A DNA stretch of 64,000 nucleotides from Algoriphagus aestuariicola. Lineage in GTDB: Bacteria > Bacteroidota > Bacteroidia > Cytophagales > Cyclobacteriaceae. The position numbers and the translations under genes were made by a program. Position 1 is the stretch's first letter, and each line of letters opens with the position of its first letter. The notes below the pieces were generated by a model. The model saw nothing but the letters and a program-made list of their open reading frames with translations, ran no database searches and was not told the origin of the DNA. The stretch covers positions 587,266 to 651,265 of the forward strand of contig NZ_JAFKCW010000004.1 of the NCBI RefSeq assembly GCF_017254835.1. Reading direction: 5' to 3'. Positions 52,684-60,910 of this stretch are shown here, in pieces.

Positions 52684-53212
52684 TCTACTCGCATTCGCCC
52701 TGTTTGGGGCTTTTTTGCTTTCTCACCAGGCATCCGCCCAACGAGAAATCTATTCCGATTCCATCCCCTTCAAGGACCGGCTTTATTTTGGTGGCAATCT
52801 AGGGCTTCAGTTTGGGACGGTGACCCTAATCGATGTGTCGCCCTTGGTCGGAGTGATGATCACGCCCAAGCTATCTGGAGGAGTAGGAGCTACTTTTCAA
52901 TACTACGATGACAATAGATTCTATGGGGCCGAAGGAACCTCCTACGGTGGCCGCGTATTTGGGAGGTACAATATTCTGCCAAACATTTTCGCCCAGATGG
53001 AATACGAGTCGATCAACTGGGAAGCCTACGACTATTTTGTGGAGGATTACCGTCGGACTTGGTCAAATGCGCTATTTCTCGGAGCTGGATACTTTGCCCC
53101 TTTTGGAAATCGGGGTGGAGCCAACTTCACCTTCTTGTACAATGTCCTGCATGACAATCATAATTCCTACTACGCCGAACCTTATGTGATCCGTGTCGGT
53201 TTTGTCATGTGA
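52664..53212 (+). CDS. small outer-membrane beta-barrel-like protein
   Basis: This 182-residue protein has a signal peptide (cut near QASAQRE, about residue 26). Alternating aromatic strands follow (LYFGGNLGLQFGTVTLIDVSP, VGATFQYYDD, GRVFGRYNILPNIFAQMEYE), ending ...EPYVIRVGFVM like a terminal barrel strand. Function is unknown. It overlaps the FtsB-like gene by 20 bases in another frame and lies 19 bases before cysE. Confidence 0.8.
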   Translation: MSLLRSSLLAFALFGAFLLSHQASAQREIYSDSIPFKDRLYFGGNLGLQFGTVTLIDVSPLVGVMITPKLSGGVGATFQYYDDNRFYGAEGTSYGGRVFGRYNILPNIFAQMEYESINWEAYDYFVEDYRRTWSNALFLGAGYFAPFGNRGGANFTFLYNVLHDNHNSYYAEPYVIRVGFVM

Positions 53213-53231
53213 CCACATCAAATTCTGCAGA

Positions 53232-54080
53232 ATGGACTCTTTGATCAAAAAAATACATCAGGCTCACCAAAACTCGTCTGATTTCCCCACTCCTAAGACC
53301 ATTCACCAGTTTTTTGAAGACTTGCTGGGCTTGATGTTTCCCGAGTTTTCAGCGCATAATATCCGGGAGGAAGATGCGGTCAGGTCAAATTTGGAAGAGC
53401 TCCAGGCTAGCCTCACCCATATCCTCTCCCGAAATCTACACTTGCATTCAGGAGACGGAGAACAACTCGCCCAGTCTTTTTTCAAAAGATTGGAAACCGT
53501 CTTCGATTGGATCAATCAAGATGTGGAGGCAATGTTTGCAGGCGATCCCGCGGCTAAGTCGAGAGCGGAGATCCTTAGAAGCTATCCGGGATTTTATGCC
53601 ATCTCGGCCTATAGAATCGCGAATCTCCTGCATCGCTTGGGGGTTACGCTCGTTCCGAGGATGATCACTGAGTATGCCCATAGCAAGACTGGGGTAGACA
53701 TCCATCCAGGAGCCACGATCGGCCAATACTTTTGCATAGACCACGGCACCGGCGTGGTAATCGGAGAGACTACCATCATCGGAGATCATGTGAAAATCTA
53801 CCAAGGAGTGACCCTTGGCGCCTTGAGTGTGGACAAAGCGGACGCAGATGTCAAGCGCCATCCTACCATAGAAGACCATGTGGTGATCTACTCCGGCGCG
53901 ACCATCCTCGGAGGGAGAACTGTCATCGGAAAAAACAGCGTGATCGGCGGGAATGTGTGGCTGACCAAATCCGTAGCTCCCGGCTCCAAAGTGTACTACC
54001 AAACGCAAATGCACCACGAGGCAGGAACAGCTACTGATCTCTATATTTTCAAAAATGACTTCGAAGAACTGGGCGAGTAG
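53232..54080 (+). CDS. cysE: serine O-acetyltransferase
   Basis: The ATG at 53232 gives 282 residues (MDSLIKKIHQAHQ); a longer in-frame ATG at 53193 lies inside the preceding gene. The enzyme acetylates serine, the first step of cysteine synthesis. The C-terminal left-handed beta-helix with the active-site region is clear: GVDIHPGATIGQYFCIDHGTGVVIGE, then GVTLGALS and GATILGGRTVIGKNSVIGGNVW. Its partner cysM follows after 76 bases. Confidence 0.93.
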   Translation: MDSLIKKIHQAHQNSSDFPTPKTIHQFFEDLLGLMFPEFSAHNIREEDAVRSNLEELQASLTHILSRNLHLHSGDGEQLAQSFFKRLETVFDWINQDVEAMFAGDPAAKSRAEILRSYPGFYAISAYRIANLLHRLGVTLVPRMITEYAHSKTGVDIHPGATIGQYFCIDHGTGVVIGETTIIGDHVKIYQGVTLGALSVDKADADVKRHPTIEDHVVIYSGATILGGRTVIGKNSVIGGNVWLTKSVAPGSKVYYQTQMHHEAGTATDLYIFKNDFEELGE

Positions 54081-54156
54081 ATTTTCGTCCTATTGATTGG
54101 GTTCGATTCCCTTTCGCTGCATTGTGCCATCGGAGCATCACTTTACCGACAGAATT

Positions 54157-55035
54157 ATGAAACTCTTTGAACTGATAGGCAATACGCCGCTCGTAGAGCT
54201 TGAGCATATCCCGCAAAACCCCAAGGTGAAAATCCTTTGCAAGATGGAGGGACAAAACCCCGGTGGAAGTGTCAAGGATAGGGCAGCCTATAATATGATC
54301 CGCTCTGCTTTGGATAGAGGGGATATCAAGCCTGGGGATAAATTGGTAGAGGCGACCTCCGGCAACACTGGCATTGCCTTGGCCATGGTAGCCAAAGTCC
54401 TCGGCCTGGACATGACGCTGATCATGCCGGACAACTCTACCAAGGAGCGGGTACTTTCTATGGAGGCCTATGGTGCCAAAGTGATCCTTACGCCCGCAGC
54501 CCAGACAATAGAATATTCCAGGGTTGTGGCGGACCAAATGCGGGATGAGCAGGGCTATTATATGCTGAACCAGTTTGCCAATGCGGACAACTACTTGGCA
54601 CACTACTATACCACCGGCCCGGAGATCTGGAAAGACACCGGGGGTAGTATTACTCACTTTGTCTCCGCGATGGGGACTACTGGTACGATCATGGGAGTAT
54701 CCCGGTTTCTGAAGCAGGTCAATCCGGAGGTTCAGATCGTGGGTACCCAGCCCACGGACGGATCCAGCATTCCGGGTATCCGCCGCTGGTCGCCCGAATT
54801 TTTGCCTGAAATCTTTGATTCATCTAGGGTAGATCGAGTGATCGACGTGAGCCAAGATCAGGCGACCGAGATGACCCGTCGCATGGCTAAGGAAGAAGGG
54901 ATTTTGGCAGGAATGAGCAGCGGGGGAGCGCTTCACGCTGCGATCGAGCTTTCCAAAGAATTGGAGGAAGGGGTGATCGTCTGCATCACCTGTGACCGGG
55001 GCGATCGATATTTGAGTTCGGATTTGTTTGGGTGA
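54157..55035 (+). CDS. cysM: cysteine synthase (O-acetylserine sulfhydrylase)
   Basis: The ATG at 54157 gives 292 residues beginning MKLFELIGNTPLVELEHI; a TTG at 54097 would add 20 unrelated residues. PLP binds at K40 in PGGSVKDRAA; the substrate loop is EATSGNTGIAL, and the phosphate-binding loop is SAMGTTGTIMG. The short length and the LEHIP/MEGQNPGG pattern favour CysM over CysK, but cysK cannot be excluded. Confidence 0.9.
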   Translation: MKLFELIGNTPLVELEHIPQNPKVKILCKMEGQNPGGSVKDRAAYNMIRSALDRGDIKPGDKLVEATSGNTGIALAMVAKVLGLDMTLIMPDNSTKERVLSMEAYGAKVILTPAAQTIEYSRVVADQMRDEQGYYMLNQFANADNYLAHYYTTGPEIWKDTGGSITHFVSAMGTTGTIMGVSRFLKQVNPEVQIVGTQPTDGSSIPGIRRWSPEFLPEIFDSSRVDRVIDVSQDQATEMTRRMAKEEGILAGMSSGGALHAAIELSKELEEGVIVCITCDRGDRYLSSDLFG

Positions 55036-55065
55036 AATAGTTCGGGGCTTAAATGCCGAACTATT
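55036..55065 (+). terminator. inverted repeat after cysM, possible terminator
   Basis: Stem AATAGTTCGG / CCGAACTATT (10 bp) with a 10-base loop begins right at the end of cysM. There is no T run, so termination would be weak. It is the first of three inverted repeats in this gap. Confidence 0.5.
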
Positions 55066-55143
55066 ATATTCTATCTAAAAAGTCTCCCTATTTTCCCCAG
55101 CCCTCTTACGCCACGACTTCCTAATCTATAACACAATAGGTAA

Positions 55144-55159
55144 AATGGCTAAAGCCATT
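55144..55159. repeat. short inverted repeat (AATGGCT-AA-AGCCATT)
   Basis: A perfect 7-bp stem with a 2-base loop, followed by GCCCTGAGACA. It is about 20 bp before the 32-bp palindrome and may be part of the same repeat element. Confidence 0.5.
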
Positions 55160-55180
55160 GCCCTGAGACAACGCACCTAA

Positions 55181-55212
55181 ACATAGCCCACGATTTAAAT
55201 CGTGGGCTATGT
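55181..55212. repeat. perfect 32-bp palindrome, REP-like element
   Basis: The half-site ACATAGCCCACGATTT is followed at once by its exact reverse complement, with no loop. It sits between convergent cysM and the TIM-barrel gene, 6 bp from the latter's stop. With the neighbouring hairpin it resembles dispersed REP-type elements; a bidirectional terminator is the alternative, though T runs are missing. Confidence 0.6.
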
Positions 55213-55217
55213 TGTTA

Positions 55218-56132
55218 TCACCCGAAAAACCTCCTCATCTTCCCAATCCCCTCCTTTACCACCACTTCTGCATCCATCGCGTAGTAGGTCGGGTTGAAGA
55301 GTTCCAGGGAAAGGATAATCTGTCCTCCTTTGGACTTGAGTGTGTTGGCGATTTCCTGCATGGGAGCGGCTCCGTCGCCGGGCATCACCCGGTCCTTGTC
55401 CTGCTGTTCGGTGCGGGGAATACTGGCAGGAAAGTCGTTCATGTGGAAGATATCGATCGCATGCCCATCCAGCATTTTCATGCCTTCGAAGCCCGATCCG
55501 CCACGGAATAGGTGGTAAATGTCCGCCAGAATCTTTGCGTCCTTGTCGTCGGCAGCGGCCGCTACAGCCATGGCCTGACCCAAGTGATAGAAGGATGGAA
55601 AAGCTCCCCAAAACTCCAGCTGGGGCATCACGCCAGTCTTTCGGCCCAAATCCAACAGCTGTTTGTATTTCTCGCCGGTCTTTAGCAGATCGAGGGGAGC
55701 CTCCGAGCCGATGGCAGGAGCAGCTACCCGGGGACAGCCCAGCTCAGCGAGAATTCCCATCTCTTTTTCCATTTGTGCAAAACCGGCCTTGCTTTTCGCC
55801 TCGTCCTGAGCCATCCAAGTGGGAAATCCTATGCAATCGAAAAACTCCAAGCCGGCATCCGAAGCCATCTTTTTCAGTGAAGCCAGGGTCTTGCCCCCTT
55901 CCACATAGGCTTGGATTTCCATCATCCAAGGCTCAAACCCATCGTAGCCTGCCTTGGCCGCAAGCTCAATAATCTGAGGAAGGGAGAGTTTTTGTCCGCG
56001 GATCGTACTCGTGTTCAGTGAAAACTTGAAGGTGCTTTCCTTTTTTTCTTCTGCCTGTGCCAATGCCGGTACAGCGGACAGTGCTATCGGAGTGAGAGCA
56101 AGGGTTTTCAGTAGGTTTCTTCGGGTAGTCAT
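55218..56132 (-). CDS. sugar phosphate isomerase/epimerase-like TIM barrel, Tat-exported
   Basis: This 304-residue protein of the AP-endonuclease-2 TIM-barrel superfamily has a twin-arginine signal, TTRRNLLKTLALTPIALSAVPALA. The barrel has FSLNTSTIRGQKLSLPQIIELAAKAGYDGFEPW at the start, AELGCPRVAAPA, and late strands with DIFHMNDFP, then ILSLELFNP near the end, where acidic and histidine residues would bind a metal. Export as a folded protein fits metal loading in the cytoplasm. The substrate is unknown; related exported proteins act on sugars or inositols. Confidence 0.88.
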   Translation of the reverse strand: MTTRRNLLKTLALTPIALSAVPALAQAEEKKESTFKFSLNTSTIRGQKLSLPQIIELAAKAGYDGFEPWMMEIQAYVEGGKTLASLKKMASDAGLEFFDCIGFPTWMAQDEAKSKAGFAQMEKEMGILAELGCPRVAAPAIGSEAPLDLLKTGEKYKQLLDLGRKTGVMPQLEFWGAFPSFYHLGQAMAVAAAADDKDAKILADIYHLFRGGSGFEGMKMLDGHAIDIFHMNDFPASIPRTEQQDKDRVMPGDGAAPMQEIANTLKSKGGQIILSLELFNPTYYAMDAEVVVKEGIGKMRRFFG

Positions 56133-56236
56133 GGGTCTCAGGTTTGATTTTTCATTCCTCTTAAACTGGAATTTTGCCGTTTATACATATTCCGTCCAAA
56201 TCCATCGGGTTAGGATTTTCAATCGTAATTTAAGTC

Positions 56237-56938
56237 ATGCGAAAAATAATGTTTTTCTTTTTCCTGCTTTCCTTTTTTGTTGGGAAAGGACTGTTTGCCC
56301 AGGTAGTCGGAAGCAATCTGGCGTTTTTGCCCGAATACAAAGAGCAGCTGCCTTACTTTCAGGAGCTGATCACAGGCGGGCAATACCAGGAACCCTCCCG
56401 TCTGATCGAGGGAAATCCCTACTTTTTTTCCAGGCAATTTGAAGAGGGAAGTTTGACGATCAACGGGATCACCTACCCAGAGGTGCCGCTTTTGTACGAT
56501 GAGTATAGGGATCAGGTCATCACTTTCCATCCCGTATTCAACCAGAAAATCCTCATCAAGCCAGAGAAGATCGATGCTTTTCAATTGGCCAACGGCAGCC
56601 GCTTCAAGTACTTTTCAGGAAATGAAAGCCATTTGCGCGCCGGAAATGGGATCTACGAGATCTTGGGCACCGGGGAGTTTGTTGCATTGGCAAAGCGGTA
56701 TAAAACCACCAAAGCCCTACGTGAGTTTTCCAAGTTTGACGAGGTGTATGTCGAGAAGGCGGATTATTTTCTTTGGAAAGACGGGGAGTTTTTTCCGGTG
56801 GGAAAAGAGTCCAGTGTGTTGAAGGTAGTGGGGCTGGAGAAAAAAGAAGTCCGAAAGGAACTGAAGGCCAATGGACTAAATTTCAAGCGTAACCCCGAGA
56901 GCTATCTGCGATACATCATTGCAGTAAACTCCAAGTAG
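56237..56938 (+). CDS. hypothetical secreted protein, first gene of the STN-receptor locus
   Basis: This 233-residue protein has a signal peptide (MRKIMFFFFLLSFFVGKGLFAQ). The mature part is beta-rich: EGSLTINGITYPEVPLLYDEY, VITFHPVFNQKILIKPEKID, then a lysine-rich tail with VEKADYFLWKDGEFFPVGKES. I recognise no named domain. Similar proteins are, from memory, often next to STN-type TonB receptors, and here the receptor follows after 24 bases, so a role with it is likely but unproven. Confidence 0.78.
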   Translation: MRKIMFFFFLLSFFVGKGLFAQVVGSNLAFLPEYKEQLPYFQELITGGQYQEPSRLIEGNPYFFSRQFEEGSLTINGITYPEVPLLYDEYRDQVITFHPVFNQKILIKPEKIDAFQLANGSRFKYFSGNESHLRAGNGIYEILGTGEFVALAKRYKTTKALREFSKFDEVYVEKADYFLWKDGEFFPVGKESSVLKVVGLEKKEVRKELKANGLNFKRNPESYLRYIIAVNSK

Positions 56939-56962
56939 TACATACAGTGAACCCAAAATAGG

Positions 56963-59683
56963 ATGAGAAAACATTTACGGTTTTTTCCGACTCTCTTTTT
57001 TATGCTTTTTGCCCAGGTCGCGTTCTCCCAGCAGGCAGATCGCATCACGGGATTTTTCCCGGGAATCAGCTTTTTGAGATTTGTAGAGTTGGTGGAGGGC
57101 GAGACCTCCTATCGATTTTATCTCAAGGAGCTGGACGTGAAAGATCTGACGGTCAACCTCCAGGCCAAGGAGGATAAGCTGGAGGATGTGCTGACGGTGA
57201 TCTTTGACAAGACCGATCTCAAATTCTCCATTTCCAATCAAAAGGAAGTGTTTATCAGCAAGGGCGAGAAGTTGGTCGTCAAGTTTGCGCCCGACTATTT
57301 CCTACAAAACACCGCCAGCAGTTCCTCTTTGGTTCAGGATGAGTTTGTCCGCAACAGGAGATATACCCTAGGAACCCCCGGCCCGGGTACCGAGGCCACG
57401 CTATCCGGCGTGATCACCAGCCTAGAAAACCAAAAGCCAATAGAAGGTGCCATTGTCTACGAAAGAGAAAGCCAAAGGCAGACGCTCACCAACCGGGAAG
57501 GACGCTATGAGATCACGCTTCCGAAAGGAGACCAAACCCTGCTCATCCAAAACATTGGGGGATACACCGAGCAACGGCTCCTCAATATACAGGGTGACGC
57601 TGCCCTGGATATCACGATAGGAGAGGGGATTTTTTCCCTGAGCGAAGTCATAGTCCGATCTGGAGCGCTGACCAACGTGAGCAGGCCGGAGATGGGAGTC
57701 CAGTCCCTATCGGTGCAGCAGCTCCGGAAGTTGCCAGCAGTCATGGGCGAGGTGGACATCATTCGGGGTATCCTCACGATGCCGGGTGTCAACACAGCGG
57801 GTGAAGCCAGCGTGGGCTTCAACGTACGCGGCGGCGCAGCAGACCAGAACCTCATTTTGCTGGACCAAAACACACTCTACAATCCTTCCCACCTATTCGG
57901 GTTTTTCTCGGCCGTGAATTCCGACATGGTTCAAGGCGTGGAACTTTACAAGGCGGGGATTCCGGTCAGCTATGGAGGCCGTCTGTCATCCGTCCTGCAG
58001 GTCACGCCCAAGGCCGGAAGACAAGACAAGATCGGCGGCTCAGGCGGGATCGGGCCCATGACGAGCAGGCTTAGTCTGGACGGGCCGATTGGGAAAAACA
58101 CCACCTTTGTCGTGGGAACCCGATTGACCTATTCGGATTGGCTACTGGATTACCTGGAGGAAAGGGCAGATCTGGGAGCGTCGCGGGCACAGTTTGGTGA
58201 CTTCAATGCCAGCATTCAGCACCAGCTGGGCGAAAAGGACAAAATCCGCGCTTCGGGCTACTTCAGCAAGGACAAGTTCCAGTTTGACCCGGACACGGTG
58301 TACAGCTACTCCAATCTTAATTATGCCCTTACTTGGACTCATTATTTCAATGATGACTTGGAGGCGGATTTTTCGGCAGGTCAGGACAAATATGATTTTG
58401 AGGTTCAAGGGGAAGACAATCCCCTAAATTCCTATCTCTATGGCTTTGATATCACACAGACATTTCTCAAGGCACTGTTTCGTCATGAAAAGGGAGACCG
58501 CCACATTTTTACCTATGGTTTCCATGGGATTCACTATGATTTGAACCCTGGGAAAATCGACCCTTTGGGGGCGGAAAGTATCGTCATTCCCGACGAGGTC
58601 CCAAGGGAAAAGGGGCTGGAAGCTTCCCTGTTTCTGGGCGATGAGTTTGAAGTCAACGAAAAGCTGACGCTTAGTGGGGGGATTAGACTGAACTGGTTTG
58701 GGTATTTTGGGCCGCAGACCCTTCCAGAATATGCGCCCGGAGAACCTTTCCTGCCGGAAAATATCATCGGGGAAACCAACTATGGAGATGGAGAACTGGT
58801 CAAATCCTATCTAGGGCCGGAAATGCGCCTATCGGGTCGCTATGCGCTGAACAACTGGTCTTCGATCAAAGCTGGAGTAAACACCATGCGTCAAAGCATC
58901 CATCTCCTGAGCAATTCCTCTGTCATCACGCCCACAGATACCTGGAAGCTGAGCGATACCTTCATCCAGCCGCAGACAGGGATCCAATACGCGTTGGGTT
59001 ACTTTCGGAATTTGGAAAACAACGCCATTGAGTTTTCCGCGGAACTCTATTATCGAACGATGAACAATCTGCTGGACTACCGATCAGGGGCAACCCTTGT
59101 GCTGAACGACCGGATCGAGCAGGACGTCTTGGTCACCAAGGGCAAGGCCTATGGCGTGGAGCTCTACTTGAAAAAAGTCACCGGGAAGCTCAACGGATCG
59201 TTTGCCTATACCTACAGTAGATCCTTGATGCTCACTGACCCGACTGAGAGGAAAGAGCAGGTCAACCGATCAGAATGGTATCCGAGTAATTTTGACCAGC
59301 CCCATACCGCAAACCTTGTACTGAACTACGAGCTAAGCCGTCGGGTCAACACCACCTTGGCAGGAAAATACAGCACAGGAAGGCCCGTGACTTTGCCGGT
59401 CGCCAAGTTTGAATACGGTGGATCGGAGCGGGTATATTTTGCAGATCGGAATTCCTTCCGAATCCCGGATTATTTCAGGTTGGATCTTTCCGTCAATCTG
59501 GAGGGCAATCACAAGGTGAACAAGGTCGCCCACGGCTCATGGTCCTTTGGCGTCTATAATATCCTGGGGAGGGACAATGCCTATTCGGTGTACTACATCC
59601 CGGAAGAAGGCAAACTGAACGGCTACCAACTTTCCATTTTTGCCGAGCCTATCCCCTTTGTCAGCTATAATTTCAGATTCTGA
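56963..59683 (+). CDS. TonB-dependent receptor with STN and carboxypeptidase-regulatory-like domains
   Basis: This 906-residue outer-membrane receptor starts with a signal peptide (cut near VAFSQQ) and an STN-like signalling domain (about 25-110: YRFYLKELDVKDLTVNLQA, LEDVLTVIFDKTDLKFSI). A regulatory-like beta-sandwich follows (ATLSGVITSLENQKPIEGAIVY, about 145-230), then the plug (LPAVMGEVDIIRGILTMPG, FNVRGGAADQNLILLDQN) and a barrel ending SIFAEPIPFVSYNFRF. STN domains usually talk to an inner-membrane FecR anti-sigma factor, but no fecR or sigma gene lies nearby. Its stop overlaps the next ATG by one base (TGATG). Confidence 0.93.
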   Translation: MRKHLRFFPTLFFMLFAQVAFSQQADRITGFFPGISFLRFVELVEGETSYRFYLKELDVKDLTVNLQAKEDKLEDVLTVIFDKTDLKFSISNQKEVFISKGEKLVVKFAPDYFLQNTASSSSLVQDEFVRNRRYTLGTPGPGTEATLSGVITSLENQKPIEGAIVYERESQRQTLTNREGRYEITLPKGDQTLLIQNIGGYTEQRLLNIQGDAALDITIGEGIFSLSEVIVRSGALTNVSRPEMGVQSLSVQQLRKLPAVMGEVDIIRGILTMPGVNTAGEASVGFNVRGGAADQNLILLDQNTLYNPSHLFGFFSAVNSDMVQGVELYKAGIPVSYGGRLSSVLQVTPKAGRQDKIGGSGGIGPMTSRLSLDGPIGKNTTFVVGTRLTYSDWLLDYLEERADLGASRAQFGDFNASIQHQLGEKDKIRASGYFSKDKFQFDPDTVYSYSNLNYALTWTHYFNDDLEADFSAGQDKYDFEVQGEDNPLNSYLYGFDITQTFLKALFRHEKGDRHIFTYGFHGIHYDLNPGKIDPLGAESIVIPDEVPREKGLEASLFLGDEFEVNEKLTLSGGIRLNWFGYFGPQTLPEYAPGEPFLPENIIGETNYGDGELVKSYLGPEMRLSGRYALNNWSSIKAGVNTMRQSIHLLSNSSVITPTDTWKLSDTFIQPQTGIQYALGYFRNLENNAIEFSAELYYRTMNNLLDYRSGATLVLNDRIEQDVLVTKGKAYGVELYLKKVTGKLNGSFAYTYSRSLMLTDPTERKEQVNRSEWYPSNFDQPHTANLVLNYELSRRVNTTLAGKYSTGRPVTLPVAKFEYGGSERVYFADRNSFRIPDYFRLDLSVNLEGNHKVNKVAHGSWSFGVYNILGRDNAYSVYYIPEEGKLNGYQLSIFAEPIPFVSYNFRF

Positions 59684-60837
59684 TGAGAAAAGCGATTTGG
59701 AGTTTTCTTTTGCTTTACGCAACGCTTCAGGCTTGCAGGACCCCCTTTGATCCGGAAGTTTCTTCAGAGCAGACTAGCTTTCTGGTAGTGGAGGGATATC
59801 TGGACTCAGATGGCAAGCGGAGCGAAATCAAAATGAGCCGATCGGCTCCTCTGAATGTAGAGACGCCATTTGTAGTGGAGTCCGGAGCCTCCCTTACGCT
59901 CACGTCGGCTTCAGGGGAGAGCTATGGACTCCAAGAAAGTGAACCTGGTACCTATGTGTTCGAGGCCGATATCCCGGAGGGTCAAACCTACACTCTTGAA
60001 ATCCTCCTTCGCAGTGGTGAACGCTATCAGTCTGACGCGATGAAGCCTATTCTCACGCCAGACATCATCGACGCTGGATATCTCCAGGACGAAGAGGGGG
60101 TTGAGGTTTTCGTCACCACCCAAGGCGACGAAAATGCCGATGATTTTCTTTGGACCTATGATGAGACCTGGATCTATAGGCCCCGAATCCGCGTACCCTA
60201 CATCTATGATGCATCCATCGGCGACGTGAGAGATCGGACTGAAGCAGAGCAGATTGCCCTTTGTTTCAAAAGTGAGGTGAGCTCAGACATCCTGCTGGAG
60301 ACCAGTTCGAGATTTGAGGAACAGGTTGTCTTCCGGCAGACCATCACCGAGATACCAAGAGGGGACGAGCGGATAATGGAGCGGTACAGCATTCTAGTCT
60401 CCCAGAAAGCAATAGAAGAGGAAGCGGTGAAGTTTTGGGAAATTTTGAAAAAGAATACCGAGGACATCGGCTCGATCTTCAGCCCCCTCCCCTCCCTCAT
60501 CGCAGGAAATATCAAGTCGCTCGACGATGGCGGTATACCTGTCGTTGGGCAGGTGAGCATGGGTGTAGTAAGGCAAAAAAGGTTGTATATCAACTTGGTC
60601 GATGTAGCTCCTTGGAATTATCTGGATCCTGAATTCAACGACTGCATCATCGAAGCTGACTCCGTTTTGGCGAGATTTTATGATCCTATTTTTGTAAGCG
60701 GTGCTGTGCTTCCGGCCAGACCCTACATTCCACCGGGAGGAACGGTGATTCTGGGATATTTTCCCACATCCCGTCGATGTGCGGATTGTACGCTCTATGC
60801 TTCGCCGATAACGCCTGATTTTTGGGAAGATGACTGA
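59683..60837 (+). CDS. DUF4249 lipoprotein, copy 1
   Basis: This 384-residue lipoprotein (MRKAIWSFLLLYATLQAC, cysteine at 18) continues RTPFDPE and LVVEGYLDSDGKRSEIKMSR, typical of DUF4249. The middle has ETSSRFEEQVVFRQTITEIPRGDER and VKFWEILKKNTEDIGSIFSPLP. The C-terminus has a CxxC pair (RRCADCTLYA) and ends FWEDD. Members are predicted outer-membrane lipoproteins paired with TonB receptors, possibly acting as SusD-like lids. The downstream copy is a close paralogue. Confidence 0.9.
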   Translation: MRKAIWSFLLLYATLQACRTPFDPEVSSEQTSFLVVEGYLDSDGKRSEIKMSRSAPLNVETPFVVESGASLTLTSASGESYGLQESEPGTYVFEADIPEGQTYTLEILLRSGERYQSDAMKPILTPDIIDAGYLQDEEGVEVFVTTQGDENADDFLWTYDETWIYRPRIRVPYIYDASIGDVRDRTEAEQIALCFKSEVSSDILLETSSRFEEQVVFRQTITEIPRGDERIMERYSILVSQKAIEEEAVKFWEILKKNTEDIGSIFSPLPSLIAGNIKSLDDGGIPVVGQVSMGVVRQKRLYINLVDVAPWNYLDPEFNDCIIEADSVLARFYDPIFVSGAVLPARPYIPPGGTVILGYFPTSRRCADCTLYASPITPDFWEDD

Positions 60838-60910
60838 GATGAAGAGCGTGGTGGAGAAACTTTTGGGAGCCTTTCCCAATCGAGCCTTAATAAATATTTC
60901 TAGCGTCGCA

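Noticed and set aside
53213-54157. Cysteine or SAM riboswitch near cysE/cysM
   Set aside because: The gaps before cysE (19 bases) and cysM (76 bases) are too short and show no recognisable riboswitch fold.
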